From the NCBI GenBank assembly GCA_028706735.1, contig JAQTVS010000019.1, positions 1 to 16,570 of the forward strand: a DNA stretch of 16,570 nucleotides. The letters are read 5' to 3'. Under the pieces are notes generated by a model, which worked only from the letters and a program-made list of their open reading frames with translations, was not told the origin of the DNA and ran no database searches. A program made the translations under genes and the position numbers. This DNA is from Thiomonas sp. (lineage in GTDB: Bacteria; Pseudomonadota; Gammaproteobacteria; Burkholderiales; Burkholderiaceae_C). Shown here piece after piece: positions 6,856 through 15,352 of the stretch (position 1 is its first letter; each line of letters begins with the position of its first letter).

Positions 6856-7353
6856 TTACAGCGCGGCCAGGGCGGCGTCGTAGTTGGGTTCGTGGGCGAT
6901 TTCGTTCACCAGCTCCGTGTGGAGCACGGTGTTGTCCTTGTCGAGCACGACCACGGCGCGCGCGCATAGCCCGGTGAGCGGGCCGCCAGCGATGCCCACG
7001 CCATAGGCCTGGGCGAAACTGCGGTCACGCATTTCCGAGAGATTGACGACTTTGTCCAGACCTTCGGCGCCACAGAATCGGGCCTGGGCAAATGGCAGGT
7101 CGGCGGAAATGCACAGCACCACGGTGTCGGCCTTCTCGGAGGCGCGGGCGTTGAACGTGCGCACAGACTGGGCGCAGGTCGGGGTGTCGATGGACGGGAA
7201 GATGTTGAGCACCTTGCGCTGCCCCGCGAAATCGGCCAGGGTGCGGTCGGCCAGGTCTTTGTCGGTCAGGCGGAAATCGGGGGCTTTGCTGCCTTTGGCG
7301 GGCAATTCGCCGCTCGTGGGAACGGGGCTGCCGTGCAGATGGGTGGTGGCCAT
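6856..7353 (-). CDS. tpx: Thiol peroxidase (Tpx, atypical 2-Cys peroxiredoxin)
   Basis: Reduces hydrogen peroxide and alkyl hydroperoxides using thioredoxin. It has 165 residues, close to E. coli Tpx. The peroxidatic Cys60 lies in [17 protein letters not shown] and the resolving Cys94 in ARFCGAEGL; both match the E. coli positions (61 and 95). [11 protein letters not shown] and the C-terminal [14 protein letters not shown] are also typical. A strong AAGGAG lies 7 bases before the ATG at 7353. It is 99 bases after the 5'-nucleotidase gene on the same strand, so it may have its own promoter; I could not identify one. A run of seven C occurs in this leader. Confidence 0.97.
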   Translation of the reverse strand: MATTHLHGSPVPTSGELPAKGSKAPDFRLTDKDLADRTLADFAGQRKVLNIFPSIDTPTCAQSVRTFNARASEKADTVVLCISADLPFAQARFCGAEGLDKVVNLSEMRDRSFAQAYGVGIAGGPLTGLCARAVVVLDKDNTVLHTELVNEIAHEPNYDAALAAL

Positions 7354-7452
7354 GCGAGTCTCCTTGATGTGGGTCTGCGGGGGGGAAAGGCTTGCATGGT
7401 AGGAGCGGCAACGCTTTTTTTCAGGCGCCCGCCCTGTCCGCCCTGACAGCGT

Positions 7453-8367
7453 TCAGGACTTGCGCGTGACCTCGGCATGCACCTGCCCGGACGGCACATG
7501 GCGCGCGGCGGATTGCACATGCCCGGCTTGGTCGTCGAAGAAAAAGTCGGGCTGGAACTCGCGCAGGAACGGCCCTTTGTCCAGACCACCGAGAAACATG
7601 GCTTCATCGACGGTGATGTTCCAGTGCATCAGGGTGCGGATGGCGCGCTCGTGCGCCGGGGCGCTGCGTGCGGTGACCAGCGCGGTGCGCAGGCGCATGG
7701 GGGTGGAGCCATCGGCGCTGGCGCGCTGCAGGCGGTGCAGGGCTTCGAGCAGCGGTTTGAATGGGCCGGGGGGCAAGGGCAGCGCGGCCTTGCTGGCCTC
7801 GTGCCGCTGAAAGGCCGGCAGGCCCTCGGCCTGGAACACGCGCTCGGCTTCGTCGGAGAACAACACGGCGTCGCCGTCGAAGGCGATGCGCACCTCGTCT
7901 GGGTGCGCCTCGGACGCGCGTGCTGATTCTGGATAGACCTGCGCCGCCGGATAGCCGGCGTGCAGCGCGGCGCGCACGTCGTCGGGCTCGGCCGAGAGGA
8001 ACAGATTGGCCTGCAGCGCGTGCAGATACTGAAATGGCGCGCGGCCACGGGTGAACACGCCGCGCTCGATGGGCGTGCCGTGGTGTTTGGCGGAATTGAA
8101 CACGCGCAGTCCGGACACTGGATCGTTGCGCGACAGCAGCACCACTTCCACCCTGTCGCGCTGAGCGTCGCTGGTGTTGAAGGCCAGCAGCTTGCGCACC
8201 AGTTGGAACGCCACGCCAGGTTGCGCGGGCCGCTCCAGGCGGTCGAGCTGCAAGCGCATGTAGGCGGCATCAGCGGCCTGCTCGAACACGCGGTTTTCCT
8301 CCTCGAAGTCGAACAGGGCGCGGGAGGAAATCGCCACGACAAGACGGTCAATCAAATCAGCAGGCAT
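7453..8367 (-). CDS. 5'-nucleotidase (cytosolic 5'-nucleotidase I-like family)
   Basis: A 304-residue soluble protein of the NT5C1-like family (Pfam 5'-nucleotidase, PF06189), predicted to dephosphorylate nucleoside monophosphates. Conserved blocks are LVVAISSRALFDFEEENRVF near the start, PGVAFQLVRKLLAFN, VEVVLLSRNDPVSGLRVFNS (about 74-93), PFQYLHALQANLFLSAEPDDV, RIAFDGDAVLFSDEAERVFQ and WNITVDEAMFLGGLDKGPFL. The HAD-like acidic cluster appears as DGDAVLFSDE, where I would expect DFDGVL. No signal peptide is seen, so it is cytosolic. The ATG at 8367 has no clear Shine-Dalgarno. It lies downstream of gspF across a repeat-rich gap and is probably unrelated to secretion. Confidence 0.9.
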   Translation of the reverse strand: MPADLIDRLVVAISSRALFDFEEENRVFEQAADAAYMRLQLDRLERPAQPGVAFQLVRKLLAFNTSDAQRDRVEVVLLSRNDPVSGLRVFNSAKHHGTPIERGVFTRGRAPFQYLHALQANLFLSAEPDDVRAALHAGYPAAQVYPESARASEAHPDEVRIAFDGDAVLFSDEAERVFQAEGLPAFQRHEASKAALPLPPGPFKPLLEALHRLQRASADGSTPMRLRTALVTARSAPAHERAIRTLMHWNITVDEAMFLGGLDKGPFLREFQPDFFFDDQAGHVQSAARHVPSGQVHAEVTRKS

Positions 8368-8386
8368 AGCAGGTCAAGGACGAGTT

Positions 8387-8466
8387 GGGGAGAAACACGC
8401 AGGGCCGCCCCAAGTGTTTCTCGCCCCCTGGGGGGTGAACCGAGCGCAGCGAGGTTTTCGAGGGGA
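8387..8466. repeat. Repeat-rich intergenic segment with inverted repeats
   Basis: The gap between the gspF stop and the 5'-nucleotidase start contains an inverted repeat, GAGAAACAC (8390-8398) with GTGTTTCTC (8414-8422). Its stem extends into GGGG/CCCC with one bulged base. A C5-T-G6 tract (8424-8435) and a GAACCGAGCGCAGCGAGG segment follow. The last two resemble highly repeated intergenic elements that I recall from Burkholderiales genomes. No T-rich tail is visible on the minus strand. It could act in read-through control after gspF. Confidence 0.5.
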
Positions 8467-8469
8467 GTG

Positions 8470-9684
8470 TCACTTCACGAGATTGTTCATCTGGATGATG
8501 GGCATCATCACCGCGAGCACAATGAGCAGCACCATGCCGCCCATCACCAGGATGAGCAGCGGCTCCAGAATGGTGGTCAGGGTCATGGCGCGGCGCTGCA
8601 CTTCCTGCGCATGCTGCACGGCGGCGCGGTCAAGCATTTGCGGCAAGGTGCCGGTCTGCTCGCCCAAGCGAATGAAGGTGATGAGCACGGGCGGGAAGCG
8701 CTTGTGCAGCGCCAGCGACTGCGCCAGAGACGCGCCTTCGCGCACCAGGGCGATGGCCTCTTCGGCGTCCGCCTTGAGCAGGCTGTTGGTCAAGGTATCG
8801 GCAGCGGCCTGCAGCGCCCGCAGGATGGGCACGCCTGCGGCGCCGAGAATCGCCAGGGTGCTGGCAAAGCGGGCGGTGTTCAGGCCGCGCACCAACCGCC
8901 CGAACAGCGGGCTGCGCAGCATAAACCCATCGAACGCCAGCCGCGGGCCCGGCAGCTTCATGGCCTGGGCAAACGCGACGCCGCCAATCACCAGCGCAGT
9001 GAGCAGCAGCCAGCCCCAGGCGCGCATGAAGTCGGACACGGCGATCAGCCCAACGGTGAGCATGGGCAGCTTTTGGTGCGCCCCCTGGAACACGCCCACC
9101 ACCTGCGGCACGACATAGGTCAGCAGCATCACCACCACCGTCACGGCCACCAGCACGACGATGGCCGGGTAGGCGAAGGCCTGCACCATCTTGCCGCGCA
9201 GCGCCTGGCGGTCTTCGAGGTAGTCGGCCAGGCGCTCCATCACCAGCCCGAGGTCGCCGCTGTCTTCGCCGGCATTCACCAGGGCGCGATAAATGGGGGC
9301 GAATTCACGCGGATACTGTCCGAGCGCCGCGCCGAAGCTGTGCCCGGCAGACACCTCGCTCTTGAGGTTGGACAGCAGGTTGCCGACCTCGGCGCTGTCG
9401 GCATCGTCGGCCAGGGCGGCCAGCGCCTTTTCCACCGGCAGGCCCGAGACCAGCAGCCCCGCGAGCTGGCGGGTGAACAGGGTGCGCTCCTGGTTATTGA
9501 ACACGCGGCGGGAAAACCGCCGTCCGCTGGCCTGCGCGGCTTCTTCGTGAATGCCCTCGACCTGCAGCGGAATGAGGCCGCGGCTGCGCAGCAGGGTGCG
9601 GGCGCCGCGGGCGCTTTCCGCTTCGAGCACGCCGGATTGTTCGGCGCCGGTGGCATCAAGGGCGGTGAAGCGGTAGGCGGGCAT
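8470..9684 (-). CDS. gspF: Type II secretion system inner-membrane protein F
   Basis: Polytopic platform protein that couples the GspE ATPase to pseudopilus growth. It has 404 residues, the normal length. The N terminus MPAYRFTALDATGAEQSGVL is typical. The two homologous cytoplasmic GspF domains carry ALVNAGEDSGDLG (about 134-146) and FIRLGEQTGTLPQML (about 337-351). Membrane helices are at about 171-193, 222-243 and 373-395, and the protein ends with MPIIQMNNLVK. No clear Shine-Dalgarno precedes the ATG at 9684. It follows gspE by 55 bases and is the last gsp gene here. Confidence 0.97.
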   Translation of the reverse strand: MPAYRFTALDATGAEQSGVLEAESARGARTLLRSRGLIPLQVEGIHEEAAQASGRRFSRRVFNNQERTLFTRQLAGLLVSGLPVEKALAALADDADSAEVGNLLSNLKSEVSAGHSFGAALGQYPREFAPIYRALVNAGEDSGDLGLVMERLADYLEDRQALRGKMVQAFAYPAIVVLVAVTVVVMLLTYVVPQVVGVFQGAHQKLPMLTVGLIAVSDFMRAWGWLLLTALVIGGVAFAQAMKLPGPRLAFDGFMLRSPLFGRLVRGLNTARFASTLAILGAAGVPILRALQAAADTLTNSLLKADAEEAIALVREGASLAQSLALHKRFPPVLITFIRLGEQTGTLPQMLDRAAVQHAQEVQRRAMTLTTILEPLLILVMGGMVLLIVLAVMMPIIQMNNLVK

Positions 9685-9739
9685 ATCGCAAAGGAATCAA
9701 GCGGTTGGTGCGGTCGGATGTGCTGCTCAGACGTGCGGC

Positions 9740-11164
9740 TCAATCGCGCGTGACCCGCAGCAACTCGGCGAGGCTGGTGATGCCGCTGTCGATGTAGCGC
9801 TGGCCGTCCTGTCGCATATTGCGCATGCCTGCAGACTGTGCGGTGCGACGCAGTTCGGCCTCGGCGGCGCGGGCGTGGATGGCGCCGCGCAGGGTGTCAT
9901 TGACCTCGAACAGTTCGAACACGCCGGTGCGTCCGCTATAGCCGGTGTGGTTGCAGGCCGGGCAGCCAACGGGGACGAAGCCCTGGCCGTCGGGCGCAGG
10001 AACCTTGCAGGCGGGGCAGAGCTGCCGCACCAGGCGCTGCGCCAGCACGCCGAGCAGCGAGGAGGCGAGCAGAAAGGGTTCGACGCCCATGTCGGTGAGG
10101 CGGGTGACGGCGGAAACCGAATCGTTGGTGTGCAGGGTGGCGAGCACGAGGTGGCCGGTGAGCGAAGCCTGGATGGCGATCTGTGCGGTTTCGAAGTCGC
10201 GGATTTCACCGATCATCACCACGTCCGGGTCTTGCCGCAGGATGGCGCGCAGGGCGCGGGCGAAGGTCAGGTCGATGCGCGCATTCACCTGGGTCTGGCC
10301 GATGCCAGGCAGGTCGTACTCAATAGGATCTTCCACCGTCATGATGCTGGTGGTGCTGGCGTCGAGGCGGCTCAGCGCGGAGTAGAGCGTGGTGGTCTTG
10401 CCGCTGCCGGTCGGGCCGGTGACGAGCAGGATGCCGTGCGGCGCGCGGATGAGGCCGTCGAAGTGGTCGAGCATGTCGGGCGCCATGCCCACGGCGCGCA
10501 GGTTGAGCTTGGCTGCGGATTTGTCGAGCAGGCGCAGCACGGCGCGTTCGCCGTGCGCGCACGGCAGGCTGGACACGCGCACGTCCAGCGTGCGGCCGCC
10601 GATGCGCAGGGCGATGCGGCCGTCCTGCGGCAGGCGCTTTTCGGCAATGTCGAGCTGCGAGAGGATTTTGATGCGGGAAATCAGCGCGCCGTGCAAGGCC
10701 TTGTTGGGCCGCACCACTTCGCGCAGGGTGCCGTCCACGCGGAAGCGCACCACCGACGCGGTTTCGTAGGGTTCGATGTGGATGTCGGATGCGCCCTCGC
10801 GCGCCGCCTGCGTGAACAGCACGTTGAGCATGCGGATGATGGGCGCGTCATCGGCGGCTTCGAGCAAGTCTTCAACCGCCGGGATGTCCTGCATGAGGCG
10901 GCCGAGATCGACATCGCCCTCCACCTCGCTGATGACTGCGGCGGCGCTGCCGTCACGCGCGGCATACGCGGCGCCGATGCGGGCCTGGAGATCGTCTGCC
11001 GAGGTGCGATGCACCGCGCGCAGCACATGCTGGCGCTGCACCTCGACCAGCGCGGCAGGCCGCGTGTCCTCGCACATCCAAAGCTCGACGCCCTGGCCGT
11101 CGTCCTCGGCAAGCACCGCCTGGTCGCGGCAGAAGGTGTAGGGCAGGGGGTGGCGCGCGGACAT
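9740..11164 (-). CDS. gspE: Type II secretion system ATPase GspE
   Basis: Hexameric cytoplasmic motor of the T2SS. It has 474 residues. The N2-like region includes [10 protein letters not shown] (125-134). The ATPase core has Walker A GPTGSGKT (250-257), an Asp box [10 protein letters not shown] (276-285), Walker [13 protein letters not shown] (312-323) and a His box [14 protein letters not shown] (336-349). A zinc-binding four-cysteine module is present at Cys383, Cys386, Cys401 and Cys404, as expected for GspE. All catalytic motifs are intact. The gene lies 14 bases after gspD and 55 before gspF, so co-expression is expected. The Shine-Dalgarno is weak. PilB-type paralogues are the alternative, but the context makes GspE secure. 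Confidence 0.97.
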   Translation of the reverse strand: MSARHPLPYTFCRDQAVLAEDDGQGVELWMCEDTRPAALVEVQRQHVLRAVHRTSADDLQARIGAAYAARDGSAAAVISEVEGDVDLGRLMQDIPAVEDLLEAADDAPIIRMLNVLFTQAAREGASDIHIEPYETASVVRFRVDGTLREVVRPNKALHGALISRIKILSQLDIAEKRLPQDGRIALRIGGRTLDVRVSSLPCAHGERAVLRLLDKSAAKLNLRAVGMAPDMLDHFDGLIRAPHGILLVTGPTGSGKTTTLYSALSRLDASTTSIMTVEDPIEYDLPGIGQTQVNARIDLTFARALRAILRQDPDVVMIGEIRDFETAQIAIQASLTGHLVLATLHTNDSVSAVTRLTDMGVEPFLLASSLLGVLAQRLVRQLCPACKVPAPDGQGFVPVGCPACNHTGYSGRTGVFELFEVNDTLRGAIHARAAEAELRRTAQSAGMRNMRQDGQRYIDSGITSLAELLRVTRD

Positions 11165-11178
11165 GGTCGGTTCGCCGT

Positions 11179-13845
11179 TCAGCGCTGCGGCGTCAGGGTG
11201 ACGCGCAACTGCTTGCCCTGCACCTCGGTGGCGTAGCGGGTGGTCTGGTCCAGATTGAAAATCACCCGGGTCTTGCCCTGGCCGTCGAGCACGCTGGCGG
11301 ATTGCAGGGGCCCGAGCTGGAAGCTCTGGCTCTTGCTGCTGAGCTGCGAGTGCGCCCCCGGAAAATCGAGCACCAGACGGATGGGATCGCTCATGGTGAA
11401 TGCGGTGGGCGGCGCGGCCAGCGGCTGGGCGAAGCCAAGCTCGACCACGGTGGCGTCCGCCGTCTGATGCGCCTGCAGGCTTTGCAGGGCGTTTGCGCCG
11501 TTTGATGCGGCGGCCGTCATGGCGATCGCGGGGCCGGGCGCGGCTGCGCTGCTGGCGCTGCTTGCAGAAACGCTGGCCGGCTCCTCACCGATGCTTGGCA
11601 TCACCGGCCCGGGCAGATTCGGCATGCCGAGTTGCGACGGCAGTTGCGCATTGTTCTGCATGCCGCGCATCGAGTCATAGCGCTTCTGGCTCAGGGCGTT
11701 GCCTTGCTCCTCGGTGCGCACGACGATGGGCCGCAGGAACACCATCAAATCCGTCTTGGTCGCCGTGCGCGAGTTGGAGCGGAACAGCGCGCCCAGCCCC
11801 GGAATATCCCCCAGGCCCGGGATCTTGCTGTCGTTGGAGCTGACGTTGTCCTGCATCAGCCCGCCAAGCACGATGGTCTGCCCGTCGTTGACCAGCACCG
11901 CGGTCTGGATGGAACGCTTGTTGGTGATGATGCCCGCTGCGTTGGTGGCGCTGGAGATGCTCGACACCTCCTGATAGACGTCCATCTTGATGGCGCCGCC
12001 GGCGGTGATCTGCGGACGCACCTTGAGGGTCAGGCCCACGTCCTTGCGCTCGATGGTCTGGAACGGCGTGACCGTGGCGCTTGATCCGGTCTGTGCGTAC
12101 TGGCCGGTGATGAAGGGCACGTTCTGGCCAACGACGATCTTGGCCTCCTCGTTGTCGAGGGTCATCAGATTTGGCGCGGACAGGATGTTGGCCCCATCCT
12201 GCGTCTGCAAAAAGTTGGCCAGCAGACCCAGCGTGGCCAGACCCGCGACGTTGTGCAGCAGGCCGATGTTCAGGCCATTGGGAATGGCCAGACTGCCGCT
12301 GGCGATCGCGGCGCCCGTTGCGGTGCCGCCGCCGGAAATGGCCGCCTGCAGGTTGATGATGTTGGAGCCGCCTGTGCCGTAGTTGCTGCCGCCGTAGATG
12401 GCGTTGTTGTTGCCCGCGCTGCCTGCAATGGCCTGCCACTGGATGCCCAGTTGCGCGGCCTTGTTGGCATCCACCTCGGCGATCAGCGCCTCCACATACA
12501 CCTGCGCGCGCCGCACGTCGAGGCGCTCGATGACGCGGCGCAGCTGCATGTAGACCGGCTGCGGCGCGTTGATGATGAGGGCGTTGAGCGCGTTGTCGGC
12601 GAAGACTGTCCCGCCCTGCGGGAGGGTGACGGTGGAGTCGCCTCCAGACGCCGCGAACTCGGGTGCCTGGCCCAGCCCCGGGCTGGTGGCGCCGGATGAA
12701 CCAGAGGTGGACGATGACGGATAGTTGCCGCCGCTCATGCCCTGCGATCCGGTTGGCGACTGGTTCTGCGAGGCGCCGCCTGTGGAACCGACACCGCCCT
12801 GCGCCGCCAGCACGCCGCGCAGAGTGCGCGCCAGATCGGCGGCGTTGGCGTTGCGCAGGTAGACCACGTGGATATTGTCCTGATCGTTCTGCGAACGGTC
12901 GAGGCGACGGATCATCTGCTCGATTTCAGCCAGTTGCGCTCCGTTGGTGGCGCGCACGATCAGCGAATTGCTCGCGGTTTCCGGCAGGATGACCGCGCGC
13001 ATCGCCCCGCTGCCGGCAAATGCCGCCTGCGCGCCGGGAGCACCCGGCCCGCTGGTGGTGGCCGTCTGCATGTCGATCAGTTTTTGCAGCGTGGGGGCCA
13101 GATCGCTGGCCACGGCGTAGCTGAGCGGCACCACGGTGACTTCGGTGCCGGTGGGCACGTCGAGCGCGGCGATGATGCGGGCGATGCGCTTGAGGTTGTC
13201 GGCATAGTCAGTCACGACCAGCGCATTGCCGGAAGGGCTGACATTGATGGTGTTGTTGGGCGAAATCAGCGGCCGCAACACCGGCAGCAGGCTGCTGGCC
13301 GAGGCGTTGCGCAACTGAAAGATCTGCGTCACCACCTGATCGCCGCGCCCCGGAATATGCGAGGGAGCCAGCCCCACGCCCACCGGGCCGCTTTGCAACT
13401 TGGCATCGGCTTCCGGCACGACCTGATACACGCCGTCATGCTCCACCACCGCAAACCCCGCCAGCCGCAACTGGGTCAGCAGGGCCTGGAAGACTTTTTG
13501 CGGCGTCACGGGCTTTTCAAACTGAATGGTGACCTGTCCCTTGACCCGCGGATCGACAATGAAATTGCGCCCGGTGGCCGCCGCAACCGCCTGCACCGCG
13601 CTGGCAATATCAGCGTTGACCAGATTGATGGTGAGGTTGCCGTTGGCGCTGCGCGTGGCGTTGCCAGCCGCGCCCGCAGTCCCCGAGGGCGCAGTGCCGG
13701 GCGCTTGCGCCAGCACAGGCTGCAATGCCAGGAGCGGGACAAGCAGCAGCGCCAGCAGGCGGGCCACGCCGCGAGAGCGTTCGGGCCGCCTAGGTGGCCC
13801 GGCCTTCCCTGGGGCGCGCAGACGAGGTTTCATGTGACGATGCAT
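11179..13845 (-). CDS. gspD: Type II secretin GspD with C-terminal AMIN domain
   Basis: Outer-membrane channel of the T2SS. It has 888 residues, against about 650-750 usual. The N terminus is Arg-rich, then a signal-peptide core lies at about 29-46. N0 (about 70-145), N1 (about 170-232), N2 (about 233-318) and N3 (about 324-445) follow; N3 is interrupted by a Gly/Ser/Thr-rich insert (350-402). The secretin domain (about 446-710) contains the signature [15 protein letters not shown] (650-664). After an Ala/Ser-rich linker (711-795), residues 796-888 match the AMIN domain of PilQ/AmiC proteins ([37 protein letters not shown]). AMIN binds peptidoglycan and normally sits at the N terminus of PilQ. 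A good AAGGA about 8 bases before the ATG at 13845 supports this start over the ATG at 13833. It lies 55 bases after gspN. Confidence 0.96.
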   Translation of the reverse strand: MHRHMKPRLRAPGKAGPPRRPERSRGVARLLALLLVPLLALQPVLAQAPGTAPSGTAGAAGNATRSANGNLTINLVNADIASAVQAVAAATGRNFIVDPRVKGQVTIQFEKPVTPQKVFQALLTQLRLAGFAVVEHDGVYQVVPEADAKLQSGPVGVGLAPSHIPGRGDQVVTQIFQLRNASASSLLPVLRPLISPNNTINVSPSGNALVVTDYADNLKRIARIIAALDVPTGTEVTVVPLSYAVASDLAPTLQKLIDMQTATTSGPGAPGAQAAFAGSGAMRAVILPETASNSLIVRATNGAQLAEIEQMIRRLDRSQNDQDNIHVVYLRNANAADLARTLRGVLAAQGGVGSTGGASQNQSPTGSQGMSGGNYPSSSTSGSSGATSPGLGQAPEFAASGGDSTVTLPQGGTVFADNALNALIINAPQPVYMQLRRVIERLDVRRAQVYVEALIAEVDANKAAQLGIQWQAIAGSAGNNNAIYGGSNYGTGGSNIINLQAAISGGGTATGAAIASGSLAIPNGLNIGLLHNVAGLATLGLLANFLQTQDGANILSAPNLMTLDNEEAKIVVGQNVPFITGQYAQTGSSATVTPFQTIERKDVGLTLKVRPQITAGGAIKMDVYQEVSSISSATNAAGIITNKRSIQTAVLVNDGQTIVLGGLMQDNVSSNDSKIPGLGDIPGLGALFRSNSRTATKTDLMVFLRPIVVRTEEQGNALSQKRYDSMRGMQNNAQLPSQLGMPNLPGPVMPSIGEEPASVSASSASSAAAPGPAIAMTAAASNGANALQSLQAHQTADATVVELGFAQPLAAPPTAFTMSDPIRLVLDFPGAHSQLSSKSQSFQLGPLQSASVLDGQGKTRVIFNLDQTTRYATEVQGKQLRVTLTPQR
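13782..13801. repeat. Near-perfect 20-bp palindrome in the gspD leader region
   Basis: The segment CGGGCC-x-CCTAGG-x-GGCCCG is palindromic except for one mismatched pair. It encodes residues of the Arg/Pro-rich extension ahead of the GspD signal-peptide core. It may be a piece of an intergenic-type repeat captured in the reading frame, or chance in GC-rich DNA. Confidence 0.4.
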
Positions 13846-13900
13846 CGCAGCGTTCCTTGATTCTTGTAGTGTTCCGGGTCAGGCGGTGCGCTGCCGTCCG

Positions 13901-14797
13901 TCAAATGGAGATGCGGATATGGTCGCCCTCGGGGCGGCCGAGTAAAGACAGCAGATTGGCCATCGCCGCTTCGTTGCCCGGGGCGGCTCGGCCTGTGCCG
14001 AGGAACTGCAGCGCCTGCCCGTTCCAGACCCCTTTGCCCTGCAGCAGCAAGGGCCCCTTGTCGCTGCGCAGATCGACCTGCGCATCCGCGCCCTGCCCCG
14101 TGATGGTGAGCACATAACTGCCGATGGGAGCGACCACGCTCAACCTCGACGCCACATCCGGCAGATCGATTTGCACCTGCCCGCCAAGCCGCATGCGACC
14201 TGCGACCGATTCTAGGTGCAGGCCGTGCAATGTGAATTGCGCCTGTCCCCGCAGCGCAACGGTATTCCATGGCGTTCCCAATCCGTCGAGCACGTTGAGC
14301 GGCAAGGCGCCCTGCCAAGGCGCTTCGGGCCCCTCGCCCGCAGGACGCAAGGCCACACTGGCCTGTGACAGGCCAAACCGGGTATCGACCTGCAGCGGCT
14401 GTGCGGAGACGGCGGGCCAGTCGATCCGGGTCAGCAGGCGGCCACGCCAGAGATTGCCCAGGCTGACCGTCCAGCGCAGCGCGCCCGGCAGCACCGTGGC
14501 GCCCCGGCTGCCAGCCCCGCCTTCGAGCACCAGCAGCGCCGAACCATCGCGCCAGGTGCCTTGCGCCTGCGCCAGCAACACACGCTGGCCGCTGGCCGTC
14601 CACACCGCGGCGCTCAGCCAGCTTGCCGGGGCCTGCCAAAGCAGCGCCCACAGCACCCCAAGAAACGCGGCCAGCCACAACCAGCGGCGGCGGCTCGACC
14701 CGCGCTTGCGCCGGACGGGTTTGCGGGACGACGTCCGCGACCGCTTGGCGGCAGAGCGGCCGTCCCGGGCCGGGACTGGAGTCTGTGCGCTGGCCAT
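13901..14797 (-). CDS. gspN: Type II secretion system protein N
   Basis: Bitopic inner-membrane protein of the T2SS; its role in the machine is less defined than that of other components. It has 298 residues. The first 38 residues are strongly basic (many Arg/Lys/Ser) and cytoplasmic. A membrane helix follows at about 39-57 (WLWLAAFLGVLWALLWQAP), then the family motif APASWLSAAVWTASGQRVLLAQAQGTWRDGSALLVLEGG. The rest is predicted periplasmic beta structure, ending GRPEGDHIRISI. The start ATG directly abuts the gspM stop (TGA then ATG), so translation is probably coupled. It is 55 bases upstream of gspD. Confidence 0.9.
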   Translation of the reverse strand: MASAQTPVPARDGRSAAKRSRTSSRKPVRRKRGSSRRRWLWLAAFLGVLWALLWQAPASWLSAAVWTASGQRVLLAQAQGTWRDGSALLVLEGGAGSRGATVLPGALRWTVSLGNLWRGRLLTRIDWPAVSAQPLQVDTRFGLSQASVALRPAGEGPEAPWQGALPLNVLDGLGTPWNTVALRGQAQFTLHGLHLESVAGRMRLGGQVQIDLPDVASRLSVVAPIGSYVLTITGQGADAQVDLRSDKGPLLLQGKGVWNGQALQFLGTGRAAPGNEAAMANLLSLLGRPEGDHIRISI

Positions 14798-15352
14798 TCA
14801 TCCGCCACCCGAGCCGTGGCGCGACAGGTGCACCGTGCCGCTGAGAAGACCGTCCGCACTGCGTTTCAGATCCGCGCTGTCCACCTGCGCCGACCAGTCG
14901 CGCCGCGCGGTCTGCGCCAGCGCCGCCAGACTGGCTGGACGCAACGCGCTGAGCTGCAGCGTGACCTCGCCCGGCAACACTTGCGCCTCCACCATGGCTT
15001 TGGGATCCACGCGCTTGAACCAGGCAAGGATGGCCGGCTGCAACGCGCCGCTGAACGCGGGCGCTGCCGGCGCGTTGCGCAGCGCGGCGATCTGTTGCCC
15101 GTCCTGCTGCAAGACCTGCAATTGCTGCTGCAGGCTCACGATGCGCTGCGGCGCGGTCTGCAAGGTGCGCCAGGCCGGACGGATGGCCAGCATCCACAGC
15201 AGCGCGCTCGCCACCGTCACGATGGCGGCGCCGGTCAGCACCCGTTCGCGCGGCGACATCGACGACCAGCGCTGGCGGCTGAAGGCCACGGCCTGCGGCA
15301 AGCCGCGGTACCAAAGCGCCGAGAGCGAGGCCACACGTCCGTTGGCGCTCAT
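14798..15352 (-). CDS. gspM: Type II secretion system protein M
   Basis: Inner-membrane platform protein that partners GspL. It has 184 residues. A cytoplasmic N terminus (MSANGRVASLSALWYRGLPQ) is followed by the conserved WSSMSPRERVLTGAAIV and a membrane helix at about 39-60. A short coiled coil (LQTAPQRIVSLQQQLQVLQQ) and a ferredoxin-like periplasmic domain come next. The frame is open much farther upstream, but that part overlaps gspL. I chose the ATG at 15352 because it forms a 4-base ATGA overlap with the gspL stop, which is typical coupling, and because the length fits the family. It is followed immediately by gspN. Confidence 0.93.
   Translation of the reverse strand: MSANGRVASLSALWYRGLPQAVAFSRQRWSSMSPRERVLTGAAIVTVASALLWMLAIRPAWRTLQTAPQRIVSLQQQLQVLQQDGQQIAALRNAPAAPAFSGALQPAILAWFKRVDPKAMVEAQVLPGEVTLQLSALRPASLAALAQTARRDWSAQVDSADLKRSADGLLSGTVHLSRHGSGGG

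Noticed and set aside
5693..6883. 396-codon plus-strand open frame
   Set aside because: It is antisense to ilvE and runs across the MITE-like element; a shadow of a certain gene.
6596..6967. Open frame reading through the MITE-like element
   Set aside because: It begins within tpx in another frame and its end is encoded by the inverted repeat. It is probably an artefact of the element and not a gene.
7380..7387. Homopolymer run of seven G (C on the tpx strand) in the tpx leader
   Set aside because: Phase variation was considered, but the tract is short, lies outside the coding frame and does not sit between likely promoter elements.
7960..9753. 597-codon plus-strand open frame
   Set aside because: It lies antisense to gspF and the 5'-nucleotidase gene. 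Its product is rich in His, Gln and Gly with no recognisable domain, as expected for a GC-rich shadow frame.
9875..11236. 453-codon plus-strand open frame
   Set aside because: It is antisense to gspE, which has all catalytic motifs intact. The composition is biased and no motif is seen.
12868..13860. 330-codon plus-strand open frame
   Set aside because: It is antisense to gspD and shows only His/Arg/Gly-rich composition typical of a reverse-frame artefact.
13830..15314. 494-codon minus-strand open frame over gspN and gspM
   Set aside because: It is in another frame from two well-supported T2SS genes. The translation is Arg/Ala/Gly-rich without domains.
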